From: an uncultured Bacillaceae bacterium
GTDB taxonomy: Bacteria; Bacillota; Bacilli; Bacillales; Bacillaceae_L
Direction: 5' to 3'
NCBI GenBank assembly: GCA_947497585.1
Contig: CANMHG010000003.1
Coordinates: forward strand, 1-64,000
DNA length: 64,000 nt
The position numbers were made by a program, and so were the translations under genes. The notes under the pieces were generated by a model, which had not been told where the DNA came from, did not search any database, and worked only from the letters and a program-made list of their open reading frames with translations. Within the stretch, counting starts at the first letter, position 1, and every line of letters begins with the position of its first letter. Shown here piece after piece: positions 34,678 to 43,953 of this stretch.

Positions 34678-35466
34678 ATGTTCTTTGATACAATACAGTT
34701 TGATAGTAACTGCTATTTAAAAAGACTTGAAGTTGATAAACGTAATCTTATTGGTACGTGGGGTATCGAAACAGCAGATAGTAAGTCTTTTCTTAGTTTT
34801 GAAAATGGTGGCTATGATTATTCATATGATATTTTAACAAAAAGTAATAATGGAGATGAACTAAAATATTCAGGCTTATATAATTTCAATGATGGCCAAT
34901 TTAAACTCTGTTTAGAAGAAGAGATAATTGAAAACAAGATTATTAGAAACCATAATCTAATAGCTGTTAAAGATTCATACTTCATGGATTTTGTAACAAG
35001 GTTTCAATTTAACAAGGATATCTTTCCATATGCCAAAATTCATAATCAAACTTATAAACATGAAAATTTATATATTAACTATCAATATGAAACAGAAGAA
35101 GTTGAATTATTTGGTAAAGAGTTTAGTGTGAAAATTAAGGTTTTAGATGTGAAAAAGGTAAATAACTTTAAACAGACAATCTATATTAGAGGCAATGAGG
35201 ATAATTGGGTTGTACATGTTCGGCTATTTCCTTCTAAGCATGATAAAGAAATTGTCAAATTAGTAAGATATACTAAAAAAGCCAGACCATTGCCTGATAG
35301 TCTTAGTTCCATGATTCTTAGGTCAAAGTTAAGCAAGTACCTCTGGTACAATGGTGAAAGAAGTAATTTTAAATTACCAATTAATGCATTTGGGTTAGTT
35401 AAAGTTAATACAAACGAAATGTTAGGGTTAAAAACTTTAACAACATTTGAAAGGTTAAAGAGGTAG
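34678..35466 (+). CDS. Protein of unknown function, partner of 35470
   Basis: 262 residues, no signal peptide or membrane helix. The sequence is rich in beta strands and aromatic residues (LYNFNDGQFKLCLEEEI; YINYQYETEEVELFGKEF) and ends basic (RPLPDSLSSMILRSKLSKY). I recognise no family. It is locked in the operon: two bases after the preceding transferase and three before the next gene. A beta-sandwich that works with the neighbouring toroid-like protein is a plausible but unproved idea. Confidence 0.72.
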   Translation: MFFDTIQFDSNCYLKRLEVDKRNLIGTWGIETADSKSFLSFENGGYDYSYDILTKSNNGDELKYSGLYNFNDGQFKLCLEEEIIENKIIRNHNLIAVKDSYFMDFVTRFQFNKDIFPYAKIHNQTYKHENLYINYQYETEEVELFGKEFSVKIKVLDVKKVNNFKQTIYIRGNEDNWVVHVRLFPSKHDKEIVKLVRYTKKARPLPDSLSSMILRSKLSKYLWYNGERSNFKLPINAFGLVKVNTNEMLGLKTLTTFERLKR

Positions 35467-35469
35467 AAC

Positions 35470-37041
35470 ATGAATAAAGTAGTAATTAAACAAAAGATAG
35501 AAGAAGTTTTAGATTACCTTATTTCACAGCAAGAAACTGGAAACTTTTTTGCTAAGAATAACTATGGTGAAACATTTACTTTTTTAACTTTATATAAAAC
35601 TAGTAAAGAAAAATATGGAATCCACATTAATAATCTCTTAGAGGTATATGATAAAAGAGATAAATCTCATTTTAACTTTCATTGGGAATTTAATAATTAC
35701 GCTCTTGCATGTTTCTTAGAAGAGCAACAAAGCAATATTGCATATAATAACTTGTATCCTTTAAAATTTAAAGGAACAGAATGTACTAACTGGACCCTTT
35801 TAAGGTGTTTAACCAGATATATAGTTGGTGAAAAAGACAAAGCTATTAGAACAGCCAAAAATAAGATATTAAAGTTTCAAAAATCATCAGGACTAATATT
35901 GGATGAATATGGTGTAAAATCTTTACAATATCACTGTTTCTCGATGGCCCTTATTGGTGAGTTTTACGAGAGAACAAAAGATAATTTTTTTAAAGAATCA
36001 TTTATAAAATCACTTGAGTTTATAGCTAATTTCATATTAAGTAATGGTATGTCGATATATATAGGGAGGGGACAAGAACAACTTTTTGGTTATGGTCCAT
36101 TATTATACTCCTTAGAATTAGGTTTTAAGATAACTAAAGATGAAAGATATAAAGGCTATTCAGAACGAATCTTTCAATATGTATTTAGTTATCAGAGAAA
36201 GTCAGGCTCACTTCCCTTAGTACTTAGAGAGGAAGAAATAGACTATCCAACAGAGACCAATGTAAATGATCCAAATTATTTAGGTTGGTATAATTATAAT
36301 AATTACTTCGATTATCTACCGTTTTTTTGTTATTATCTTTCTAAATTCTATTTAATCTTTGAGGAAGTTGAAAGTAAAGAAGTAATAAAGAATATTTCTT
36401 TTTACAATGAAGACTACTCGATTATAAGAAATAAGGGATATGAAGCGGTTATTGCGAAACCTGGGGGATATTGGACCAATGATTTACCAGTACCTATGGT
36501 TTTAAAAGATAAGAGGTTATTAACGCCCATCTATGGCGGGGAACAATTTGGCAGTGAATTATATTCACAAAATTCAGTCCCGCTACCTTGGGGTTTAGTA
36601 CTAAGTAGAAAAAAAGGTTTTAAACTATTTTTTAAGGATCTAATAAAAAGAATATTAAATAAAAAGATAGATAATAATTTCTTTTTTCGTGAGCAACTTG
36701 ATTTTAAACTTATAGAGCATAAATTAGTGGGAGATAGTAAAAGCATATATTTTGAGAGACAATATGATTTTAATGAAAATAAAATTACAATGATTGATAA
36801 AATTCAATTTAAAGAAGAGATAAGGTTTGACAAATTTATTCCGGTAAACTTCTTTTTATTTTCAAACCAAAATGTTGTTAAAATTCATGTTGAAGAATAT
36901 GAATTAAGTATAGAGAATGAGCACTATTGTTCATTAGGTCAATTAAACTGTCATTTTGTTTTATTGAAAGATATTACATTTAAAAAAGGTGAATATATAA
37001 AAGTAACCTCTGAACTTAAATTTGAGGATAATCAACAATGA
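35470..37041 (+). CDS. Possible alpha/alpha-toroid polysaccharide-modifying protein
   Basis: 523 residues, no signal peptide. Residues 1-300 are helical with the repeating aromatic pattern of alpha/alpha toroids (NFHWEFNNYALACFLEE; QYHCFSMALIGEFYERTKDNFF). Residues about 310-523 are beta-rich and include FERQYDFNENKITMIDKIQF, reminiscent of the C-terminal beta-sandwich of heparinase II/III-type lyases. No catalytic residues could be assigned. Possible roles: lyase, epimerase or acetylation-related enzyme acting on lipid-linked repeat units; all inference. Overlaps wzx by four bases. Confidence 0.6.
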   Translation: MNKVVIKQKIEEVLDYLISQQETGNFFAKNNYGETFTFLTLYKTSKEKYGIHINNLLEVYDKRDKSHFNFHWEFNNYALACFLEEQQSNIAYNNLYPLKFKGTECTNWTLLRCLTRYIVGEKDKAIRTAKNKILKFQKSSGLILDEYGVKSLQYHCFSMALIGEFYERTKDNFFKESFIKSLEFIANFILSNGMSIYIGRGQEQLFGYGPLLYSLELGFKITKDERYKGYSERIFQYVFSYQRKSGSLPLVLREEEIDYPTETNVNDPNYLGWYNYNNYFDYLPFFCYYLSKFYLIFEEVESKEVIKNISFYNEDYSIIRNKGYEAVIAKPGGYWTNDLPVPMVLKDKRLLTPIYGGEQFGSELYSQNSVPLPWGLVLSRKKGFKLFFKDLIKRILNKKIDNNFFFREQLDFKLIEHKLVGDSKSIYFERQYDFNENKITMIDKIQFKEEIRFDKFIPVNFFLFSNQNVVKIHVEEYELSIENEHYCSLGQLNCHFVLLKDITFKKGEYIKVTSELKFEDNQQ

Positions 37042-38324
37042 ACTTAAATAAAAAAATTATAGGGATTATATCTTTTGGTGGTTTAGAGAGAATATTTGAT
37101 CTATTATTTGGGCTAATTGCTAGTATAATAACAGTTCGTTATTTAAGTAGATATGACTATGGTGTAATAAGTTATGTGCTAGGTATCATAGGCCTTACTA
37201 GTTTTTTGAATTTTGCACCAGAAACATATTTATATAAGGTATATATAAAACTTTCTAAAGAGAAAATAAAAGAGTATATATCTACCTATATACTCTTTAC
37301 ATTTCTTAAGGCCGTTCTAATTATTATAGTTAATGTTATTGTTGGAATAATATTATTAATGAAGTTTAACGATGAAGGATATTTAATTGTAATTATTGGA
37401 AGTAGTATATCGTTAATCTTATCGACAATTAATGCAATATATATAGTTATCCTTGAATTAGATTTTAAACAGAAACTAATAACCAAGGTTTTCTTAATAT
37501 CTAAGTTAATTAGGACGTTGATTATACTATACTTAATAATAAGTCCATCCCTTTATGTTGTTGTTTTTGCTGACATAGTTTTTTCGTTAATTCAAATAAT
37601 TATTTATACTACGCTACTAACGAAGAAAAAATTGATTATTAAGATCAAATCTCTGAAGAGTGCCTATTTTATAATAAAAGATTCCCTATTAAGTTATTCA
37701 ATCTGGACGCACTTTATAGGTGTAACTACTCAAATCATATACAAAATAGACCCTTTCATTCTTGGTTTTTTTACTAGTATGTCAGTAGTTGGAAGATACT
37801 CAATAGCTTTAAATATTTCTAATTATTTTATTATTATTTTCATGGTTTTACAAAAAGCAGCTAATGTCGCGCTTGGCAACATGGATAATGCCCAGAGAAG
37901 TGCTACTATAGCCTTAAAATTATCTGCAATAAGTTTTATAATAGCAATCATACAGTTGATTGCATTTTTTATTTTTGGTAAGTACTTTTTGTTGCTTTAT
38001 ATTGATGAACCAACGGAATTAAATAAAGTATATCAGTATTTACTGTATATAATTATAGGATTATCAATCTTTAATGTAACAAGACCATTAGTAAGTTTTA
38101 TTACGATAATTGGTAGCCCTAAAGAATTTTTCCTTAAAACAATACTACCTACAGGGTTTACGGCTATAGTTTTGTATATTTTAGCAGCTCACTATTACAG
38201 TGCGGAAGGACTTGCAATTGCAAATATTATAGTATATTTTATTGCCTCTGTTTTAGTTTTTAAAAGTTTTATAAAAACCAAACGTTTAGCATCAGGAGGG
38301 AAAAATGATCACAATATTATCTAA
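37038..38324 (+). CDS. wzx: Lipid-linked repeat-unit flippase (Wzx family)
   Basis: 428 residues, about twelve or more hydrophobic segments, MOP/PST superfamily pattern. N-terminal GGLERIFDLLFGLIASIITV fits the polysaccharide transporter opening (GxxxxR/F). It should flip undecaprenyl-diphosphate-linked repeat units across the membrane for polymerisation by the Wzy protein. Start ATG overlaps the previous stop (ATGA). Confidence 0.88.
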   Translation: MNLNKKIIGIISFGGLERIFDLLFGLIASIITVRYLSRYDYGVISYVLGIIGLTSFLNFAPETYLYKVYIKLSKEKIKEYISTYILFTFLKAVLIIIVNVIVGIILLMKFNDEGYLIVIIGSSISLILSTINAIYIVILELDFKQKLITKVFLISKLIRTLIILYLIISPSLYVVVFADIVFSLIQIIIYTTLLTKKKLIIKIKSLKSAYFIIKDSLLSYSIWTHFIGVTTQIIYKIDPFILGFFTSMSVVGRYSIALNISNYFIIIFMVLQKAANVALGNMDNAQRSATIALKLSAISFIIAIIQLIAFFIFGKYFLLLYIDEPTELNKVYQYLLYIIIGLSIFNVTRPLVSFITIIGSPKEFFLKTILPTGFTAIVLYILAAHYYSAEGLAIANIIVYFIASVLVFKSFIKTKRLASGGKNDHNII

Positions 38325-38925
38325 CTTTATAAACAAAATAGTAAATAAACTATTCATAATATTACTGAGACCTAGTTTTGCAGCTTTAGGTAAACGAACC
38401 TTTCTTTCTAGAAAAGCAATTATTAAGGGGAAGGACAGGATAAAAATAGGAGAAAATTGTACTATATATGAATTTGCCACCCTAGATGCTGCAAATGATA
38501 ATGATAGTATTGAAATTGGTAATAATACAATTGTACATGAATTTTCATTTTTAAAAGCTTTTGATGGCAAAATTAAAATAGGTGAAGACTGTACTATTAA
38601 TCCTTTTTGCTTAATATATGGGTGTGAAAAAGGGATTGAAATTGGAAATGGTGTAAGGATAGCAACAGGGGCATCTATGGTTGCAAATAGTCATGTCTTT
38701 AAAGACCCAAACACCTACTTTCATAAACAAGGTGTAACATCTAAGGGTATAAGAATAGAAGACGATGTTTGGATAGCAAGCGGAGTTAGAATAATAGATG
38801 GGGTTACCATTGGTAAAGGAAGTATTATTGGGGCCAATTCAGTCGTTACTAAAAACATACCCCCATACTCAATTGCAGTAGGAGTACCAGCAAGGGTTAT
38901 TAAGGAAAGATTGGAAGAAGGTTAA
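38305..38925 (+). CDS. Left-handed beta-helix acyltransferase
   Basis: 206 residues with hexapeptide repeats from about residue 45 (IKIGENCTIYEFATLDA; IEIGNNTIV; IEIGNGVRIATGASM), and the end motif IGKGSIIGANSVVTKNIPPYS followed by VGVPARVIKERL. The pattern is typical of O-acetyltransferases on polysaccharide residues; an acetyl donor is inferred. The first 25 residues form a possible amphipathic or membrane helix. ATG 38305 follows GGAGGG and overlaps wzx by 20 bases. Confidence 0.92.
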   Translation: MITILSNFINKIVNKLFIILLRPSFAALGKRTFLSRKAIIKGKDRIKIGENCTIYEFATLDAANDNDSIEIGNNTIVHEFSFLKAFDGKIKIGEDCTINPFCLIYGCEKGIEIGNGVRIATGASMVANSHVFKDPNTYFHKQGVTSKGIRIEDDVWIASGVRIIDGVTIGKGSIIGANSVVTKNIPPYSIAVGVPARVIKERLEEG

Positions 38926-38929
38926 TAAT

Positions 38930-40159
38930 GTGAACAATTTTAGAAGTATATCTTTTATTTTTCTATTATTTATCATAATGTTTTCACCAAATAGAGGTTT
39001 ATTAGATTTTTCTACTATTACCTCTATACTAATAATTCTAATATACAGCCTAAATTGCTTAAGAAAAAAAACTATACCATTTTCTATAAATTTTAAAATG
39101 ATTCTTCCGCTATTAATATTACTTTTTTATACTGGGCTTTTAATTTTGTTTACACAATCAAATCATCTCTATTATATGATATTTTTTCTAAGACTTATTA
39201 TCATTTATCTTGGATTAAATTTTTTGATTGAAACTACTAAACTGAAACCTAAAACATTCTTACTGGCTCTTTTTTTCTCCCTTTCAGTAAATTCAATTAT
39301 AACATTAGTTCAGTATTTTGACTTTTTGGGATTTGGAGGGCTTCTCTTAAATCTTAATAATAATTTTATTGATTATGCTCTTAGAGAATATAGAGTAATG
39401 GGTTTATTAAGCGGATATGATGCAAATGGTATAACTATTGCTATTACATTTTTAATAGGATGGATAGCTAGAGATAATATATTAAACCGAATTAATAGAT
39501 TGTTGTTTAATCTCTTATTACTAATTACTTTATTTAGTTTATTTTTTGCTTCTAGGACGGGTATTGTCACAGTTATTTTGGGATTATTAATTATATTTTT
39601 ATTAAAAAATAGAAAAAGTCTCATAAAGATAATAAAAGTTTTTGTGATTTCTATTGCCTCTATAATACTAGTTTTTAGTATAATAATTTCTTTAGAAGAA
39701 TATATACCTGCTGAATATTCGGAAACATATTATTTTATATTTGAACCGCTAATACATTTTAATAAATATGGGCAGTTTGAAACTATTAGCACAAATGACT
39801 TGTTAGAAAATCATTATACAGAGTTATCCACAAATCAGTTTGAACTCCTATTCGGTTCTTCGTACTCTAACTCTTCAAAGTTAGGTGGATATAGTGATGT
39901 TGGATATATTCAAATAATAAATGGACTTGGAATTTTAGGTTTATTACTAACACTATACCTATATGCTTCGTGGACTTATTTGGTAGTTAGAAAAGTTAAC
40001 TGTGAAAAAGAAAAAAGTCTAATTAGTATTATAATATTACAGTTAGCACTTGGAATTTCTATTATAGTCCTTAATTTTAAAGGACCATATTTTTTTGCTG
40101 ATACTATATTCTATATCTATCTGATCGTCAGTCTATATATTTATAAGAAATTTAATTAA
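38930..40159 (+). CDS. wzy: Wzy-type polysaccharide polymerase / O-antigen ligase family
   Basis: 409 residues, about ten to twelve membrane helices and a large extracytoplasmic loop (about 250-325: EEYIPAEYSETYYFIFEPL ... SDVGYIQIING). It should join flipped repeat units on the outer face. The conserved loop Arg/Gly arrangement is compatible but not diagnostic. GTG start at 38930 behind AGAAGG. Placement next to wzx supports the call. Confidence 0.82.
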   Translation: MNNFRSISFIFLLFIIMFSPNRGLLDFSTITSILIILIYSLNCLRKKTIPFSINFKMILPLLILLFYTGLLILFTQSNHLYYMIFFLRLIIIYLGLNFLIETTKLKPKTFLLALFFSLSVNSIITLVQYFDFLGFGGLLLNLNNNFIDYALREYRVMGLLSGYDANGITIAITFLIGWIARDNILNRINRLLFNLLLLITLFSLFFASRTGIVTVILGLLIIFLLKNRKSLIKIIKVFVISIASIILVFSIIISLEEYIPAEYSETYYFIFEPLIHFNKYGQFETISTNDLLENHYTELSTNQFELLFGSSYSNSSKLGGYSDVGYIQIINGLGILGLLLTLYLYASWTYLVVRKVNCEKEKSLISIIILQLALGISIIVLNFKGPYFFADTIFYIYLIVSLYIYKKFN

Positions 40160-40172
40160 TTTGGAGGAAAAA

Positions 40173-41369
40173 ATGAAAATTGCTTACTTATCCAATTACT
40201 ATCCATATCCGCCACAAAATGGTGGTAGTATAGTAATGTATTATACTATTAAAATGCTTGCTAAACAAAATACTATTGACTTATTTTCATTGACGAGAGA
40301 TGAAATATCCAACAAGGGTACACTAGTTAATTATTGTAGAAATATAAAACTATTATTCAAGGAATCAAAGCAATCGCCTGCTTTTTTATTGAAAAGTCTA
40401 TTCTCAAAATACCCTTATAGTTATTATAGGTATTTCTCTGATGATATCTTAAATGAGGTTATACTAACAATAAAAAAAGAAAAGTATGATTTAGTATTTA
40501 TAGATTCTGAGGACCTATATATATATGGGGAAGAAATAAAAAAGCAACTTAACATTAAAGTAGTGCTAAGGGCACATAATGTTTTATCTATCTTAGCCAA
40601 TAGGGCAAGTGAAAAGGAAAAGAATCTTTTAAGGCATATTGGATGGAAATATGAAATGTTAAAAGCTAGATATCATGAGAAAAAGTACAGCATATTTGAT
40701 CTAGTAGTTACACTAAGTACAGAAGATAAAGCGTTCTATATGAAAATGGGAAAATTACTTGATTCCAAAATAGTTGCAATTCCCCCGGGATGCGATGTTG
40801 AATACTATCAGGAATATATAAAGAATAGACCTTTTAATAATGAGGAAAGTTTGGTTTTTGTAGGAACTTTAAACTGGCTGCCTAATAGGGATGCTGTAGA
40901 ATGGTTCATAAAAGAAGTATATCCATTAGTAACAAGTAAAAGACCTAATATTACATTGAAAATAGTCGGACATAACCCTACTGAAGAGTTGTTGAAATTA
41001 GAGAGTTCAAATATAGAATTTACTGGGTCTGTGCCTGACGTAAGAAAATATATTCATGAAGCTACTATTGTTGTTATACCTTTAAGAATTGGTTCAGGAA
41101 TAAAACTTAAACTACTTGAGGCTATAGCGATGAATAAACCAATTGTAAGTACATCTATCGGTACAGAAGGAATAAATATTCCTACCTCTAGAAATGAAGT
41201 GTTGGTTACAGATATAAAGGAAGAATTTGCCACTTATATATTAGATATATTAGAAAACGACCAATTAAGGAATAGTCTAATCGCAGGTACCAAAGAACTA
41301 CAAAATGTAATATCTTGGGAGTCTGCTGGCTCGATATTAAATGAGAGGCTTAGTCAATTATTTAGATAA
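40173..41369 (+). CDS. Glycosyltransferase family 4
   Basis: 398 residues. N-terminal MKIAYLSNYYPYPPQNGGSI with the GGS acceptor loop; middle VVLRAHNV; C-terminal LVFVGTLNWLPNRDAVEWF, VIPLRIGSGIKLKLLEAIAMNKPIV (sugar-nucleotide binding). ATG 40173 is preferred to the upstream TTG, because TTGGAGG itself is the ribosome site. Donor unknown. A weak terminator-like AT stem follows (41377-41410). Confidence 0.9.
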   Translation: MKIAYLSNYYPYPPQNGGSIVMYYTIKMLAKQNTIDLFSLTRDEISNKGTLVNYCRNIKLLFKESKQSPAFLLKSLFSKYPYSYYRYFSDDILNEVILTIKKEKYDLVFIDSEDLYIYGEEIKKQLNIKVVLRAHNVLSILANRASEKEKNLLRHIGWKYEMLKARYHEKKYSIFDLVVTLSTEDKAFYMKMGKLLDSKIVAIPPGCDVEYYQEYIKNRPFNNEESLVFVGTLNWLPNRDAVEWFIKEVYPLVTSKRPNITLKIVGHNPTEELLKLESSNIEFTGSVPDVRKYIHEATIVVIPLRIGSGIKLKLLEAIAMNKPIVSTSIGTEGINIPTSRNEVLVTDIKEEFATYILDILENDQLRNSLIAGTKELQNVISWESAGSILNERLSQLFR

Positions 41370-41473
41370 AGAATTTAGGAATTCAATTATATTTTATAAT
41401 TCTATTTTTTTAATAAGTTTTAAAAGTTAACATTATGAGTAAATATTATAAAAATTCAAGGGAGTTATAATAT

Positions 41474-42838
41474 ATGAAACTAGTATTATTATCTGGTGGT
41501 TCAGGTAAACGACTTTGGCCACTTTCAAATGATTCTCGTTCAAAACAGTTTTTAAAGGTACTAGAAAATGAAAATGGAAAACTTGAATCAATGGTACAAA
41601 GAGTATATGGTCAAATTGAAAGAGTTGGTCTTTCGCAATCCACTGTAATTGCTACTAGTAAATCTCAAGTTGACATGATTAAGACACAGTTGGGAGATAT
41701 GGTACCAGTAATTACTGAACCAGTTCGCCGCGATACATTTCCCGCTATAGCATTAGCTGCTACGTATCTTTATAGTATTCAGGGAGTAAGTTTAAGTGAA
41801 GTTGTTGCAGTCTTACCTGTAGATCCATATGTTAATGATCAATTTTTTAATAGAGTCCAAGACTTAGAGGAAACCTTGTTAAAAGCAGATGCTGACTTGG
41901 CACTAATAGGTGTTGAACCAACTTACCCATCAGCAAAGTATGGGTATATTGTACCAAATAAAGACAGTAATAAAGAGTTCTTAACTGTAGGATATTTTAC
42001 CGAAAAACCAGATGAAAGTAAGGCAAAGGAACTTATTAATTGTGGTGCTTTATGGAATTGTGGTGTCTTCTCATTTAAATTGGATTATTTAATATCATTA
42101 CTGGAGGAAAAAGGTTTACCAATACAATATGAAGCATTACTTCAGCAATATGATAAATTACCAAAAATAAGTTTCGACTATGAAGTTGTAGAAAAGGCTT
42201 CTAAGATTGTTGCATTATCTTATGATGGTTATTGGAAGGACTTAGGGACTTGGAATACCTTGACGGAAGAGATGGCTACTCAGAAAATTGGAAGAGGGAT
42301 AATTCAGGACTCGCCAAATACTCACCTGGTCAATGAGTTAGATCTTCCTGTTACTGTACTAGGAATTTCTAACGCTGTAATTGCTATTAGTCCAGATGGA
42401 ATCCTCGTATCAGATAAAGAAAAAAGTCCTAAGATTAAGGAAATTGTAAATTCTATTGATCAAAGACCAATGTATGAGGAGAGAAGATGGGGGCATTATA
42501 AGGTCCTTGACTATACAAAGTTTGATGATGGACAAGAAGTATTAACTAAACGGATTTGTATTAATGCAGGAAAGAACTTAAGTTATCAATACCATTATGC
42601 TCGTACTGAAGTATGGACTATTATAAAAGGTCAAGGTGAGTTTGTGTTAAACGGTGAAATTAAACATATAAAAGCTGGTGATATTGTTGAAATTCAGCCA
42701 GAAGCCAAACACTCTCTTAAAGCAATAACAGATATTGAGTTCATAGAAGTTCAAAGAGGAACTGAACTGATAGAAGAGGATATTGTAAGGCTTTCGTTTG
42801 ACTGGACAGAGATAGAGAATATTTCGAGTTATGTGTAA
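41474..42838 (+). CDS. manC: Mannose-1-phosphate guanylyltransferase (ManC-type)
   Basis: 454 residues. Nucleotidyltransferase signature LSGGSGKRLWPLS (residues 6-18), then KQFLKVL; middle FTEKPD and the C-terminal cupin domain (about 360-440: ARTEVWTIIKGQGEFVLNGE) seen in bifunctional GMP/PMI proteins. It makes GDP-mannose for the polymer. ATG 41474, about 100 bases after the last transferase. Confidence 0.93.
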   Translation: MKLVLLSGGSGKRLWPLSNDSRSKQFLKVLENENGKLESMVQRVYGQIERVGLSQSTVIATSKSQVDMIKTQLGDMVPVITEPVRRDTFPAIALAATYLYSIQGVSLSEVVAVLPVDPYVNDQFFNRVQDLEETLLKADADLALIGVEPTYPSAKYGYIVPNKDSNKEFLTVGYFTEKPDESKAKELINCGALWNCGVFSFKLDYLISLLEEKGLPIQYEALLQQYDKLPKISFDYEVVEKASKIVALSYDGYWKDLGTWNTLTEEMATQKIGRGIIQDSPNTHLVNELDLPVTVLGISNAVIAISPDGILVSDKEKSPKIKEIVNSIDQRPMYEERRWGHYKVLDYTKFDDGQEVLTKRICINAGKNLSYQYHYARTEVWTIIKGQGEFVLNGEIKHIKAGDIVEIQPEAKHSLKAITDIEFIEVQRGTELIEEDIVRLSFDWTEIENISSYV

Positions 42839-42853
42839 AAATACTGGTTAAAA

Positions 42854-42887
42854 GTCGCTATGGATATATATTCTGTAGCGGCTTTTT
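42854..42887 (+). terminator. Terminator-like hairpin between manC and manA
   Basis: GTCGCTA (42854-42860) pairs with TAGCGGC (42876-42882, one G-U), then TTTTT. If the EAR works it would be a natural target for readthrough. Confidence 0.7.
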
Positions 42888-42979
42888 CTACTACCTTTTA
42901 ATTACACTTGAAAAAGGTAAAAATATAATATTATCACAAATCTGTATGATTTAATTTGAATAATGAAAGGAGTATTAAA

Positions 42980-43927
42980 TTGAAGAAGCCAATCTTCTTA
43001 ACCCCTACTTTTCAAGAAAGAATTTGGGGGGGCACTAAATTAAGATCAGAGTTTAATTATGAAATAGAATCAAATATTACTGGGGAATGTTGGGCAGTAT
43101 CTGCACATCCAAATGGTCAAAGTATAGTTAGAAGTGGAGTCTTTACTGGGAAAACCTTAGGTGAATTATGGAATGAGCATCGTGAATTATTCGGGGATTT
43201 AGAAAGCGCCACATTTCCATTATTAACAAAAATACTAGATGCTAACAATGATCTTTCTGTTCAAGTTCATCCAAACGATGAGTATGCCAGAGTAAATGAG
43301 GATAATGAACTAGGGAAGACAGAGTGTTGGTATGTTATTGATTGTGAAGAGGGTGCTGAAATAATTTTTGGTCACAACGCAGATTCTAAAGAACAACTCG
43401 TTAAAATGATTAATAATGGTGACTGGGATGATCTTTTGCGTCGGGTCAAAGTGAAACCAGGAGATTTTTTCTACGTACCTAGTGGGACAATTCACGCATT
43501 ATGTTCAGGCGTTCTTATATTAGAAACCCAGCAAAGCTCTGATACTACATACCGAGTGTATGATTATGATCGAACAGACGATGTTGGAACTAAACGTGAA
43601 TTGCACTTGGGCAAAGCTATTGAAGTGTTAACAGTTCCGCATATGGATGTTGCTGTTAAACCTAAGACAGATATATACCCAGGAGGAAAAGTAACTACCT
43701 ACCTTAAGGATGAATATTTTTCAGTATATAAATGGGATGTAGATAAAAACTTATCGTTTAACCAAGATCAGTCTTTTTTAATTGGTAGTGTACTTGAAGG
43801 AAACGGAGAAATTGTAACCGAAGAGGGAATTTTTATAATTTCCAAAGGTGACCATTTTATTTTACCAAATGGAACAGGTAGGTTCGAAGTTAAGGGAAAT
43901 GTTCAAATAATCACTTCACATCCATAG
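42980..43927 (+). CDS. manA: Mannose-6-phosphate isomerase, class I
   Basis: 315 residues. Family opening IFLTPTFQERIWGGTKLRSEF and zinc-binding residues: VQVHPNDEYA (His), KTECWYVID (Glu), GTIHAL (His) and the ETQQSSDTTYRVYDYDR motif. It converts fructose-6-phosphate to mannose-6-phosphate, feeding GDP-mannose. TTG 42980 behind AAAGGAG is preferred over the upstream in-frame TTG 42956. Confidence 0.94.
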   Translation: MKKPIFLTPTFQERIWGGTKLRSEFNYEIESNITGECWAVSAHPNGQSIVRSGVFTGKTLGELWNEHRELFGDLESATFPLLTKILDANNDLSVQVHPNDEYARVNEDNELGKTECWYVIDCEEGAEIIFGHNADSKEQLVKMINNGDWDDLLRRVKVKPGDFFYVPSGTIHALCSGVLILETQQSSDTTYRVYDYDRTDDVGTKRELHLGKAIEVLTVPHMDVAVKPKTDIYPGGKVTTYLKDEYFSVYKWDVDKNLSFNQDQSFLIGSVLEGNGEIVTEEGIFIISKGDHFILPNGTGRFEVKGNVQIITSHP

Positions 43928-43953
43928 ATGAAAGAGCAACTGGAGGATAAAAA

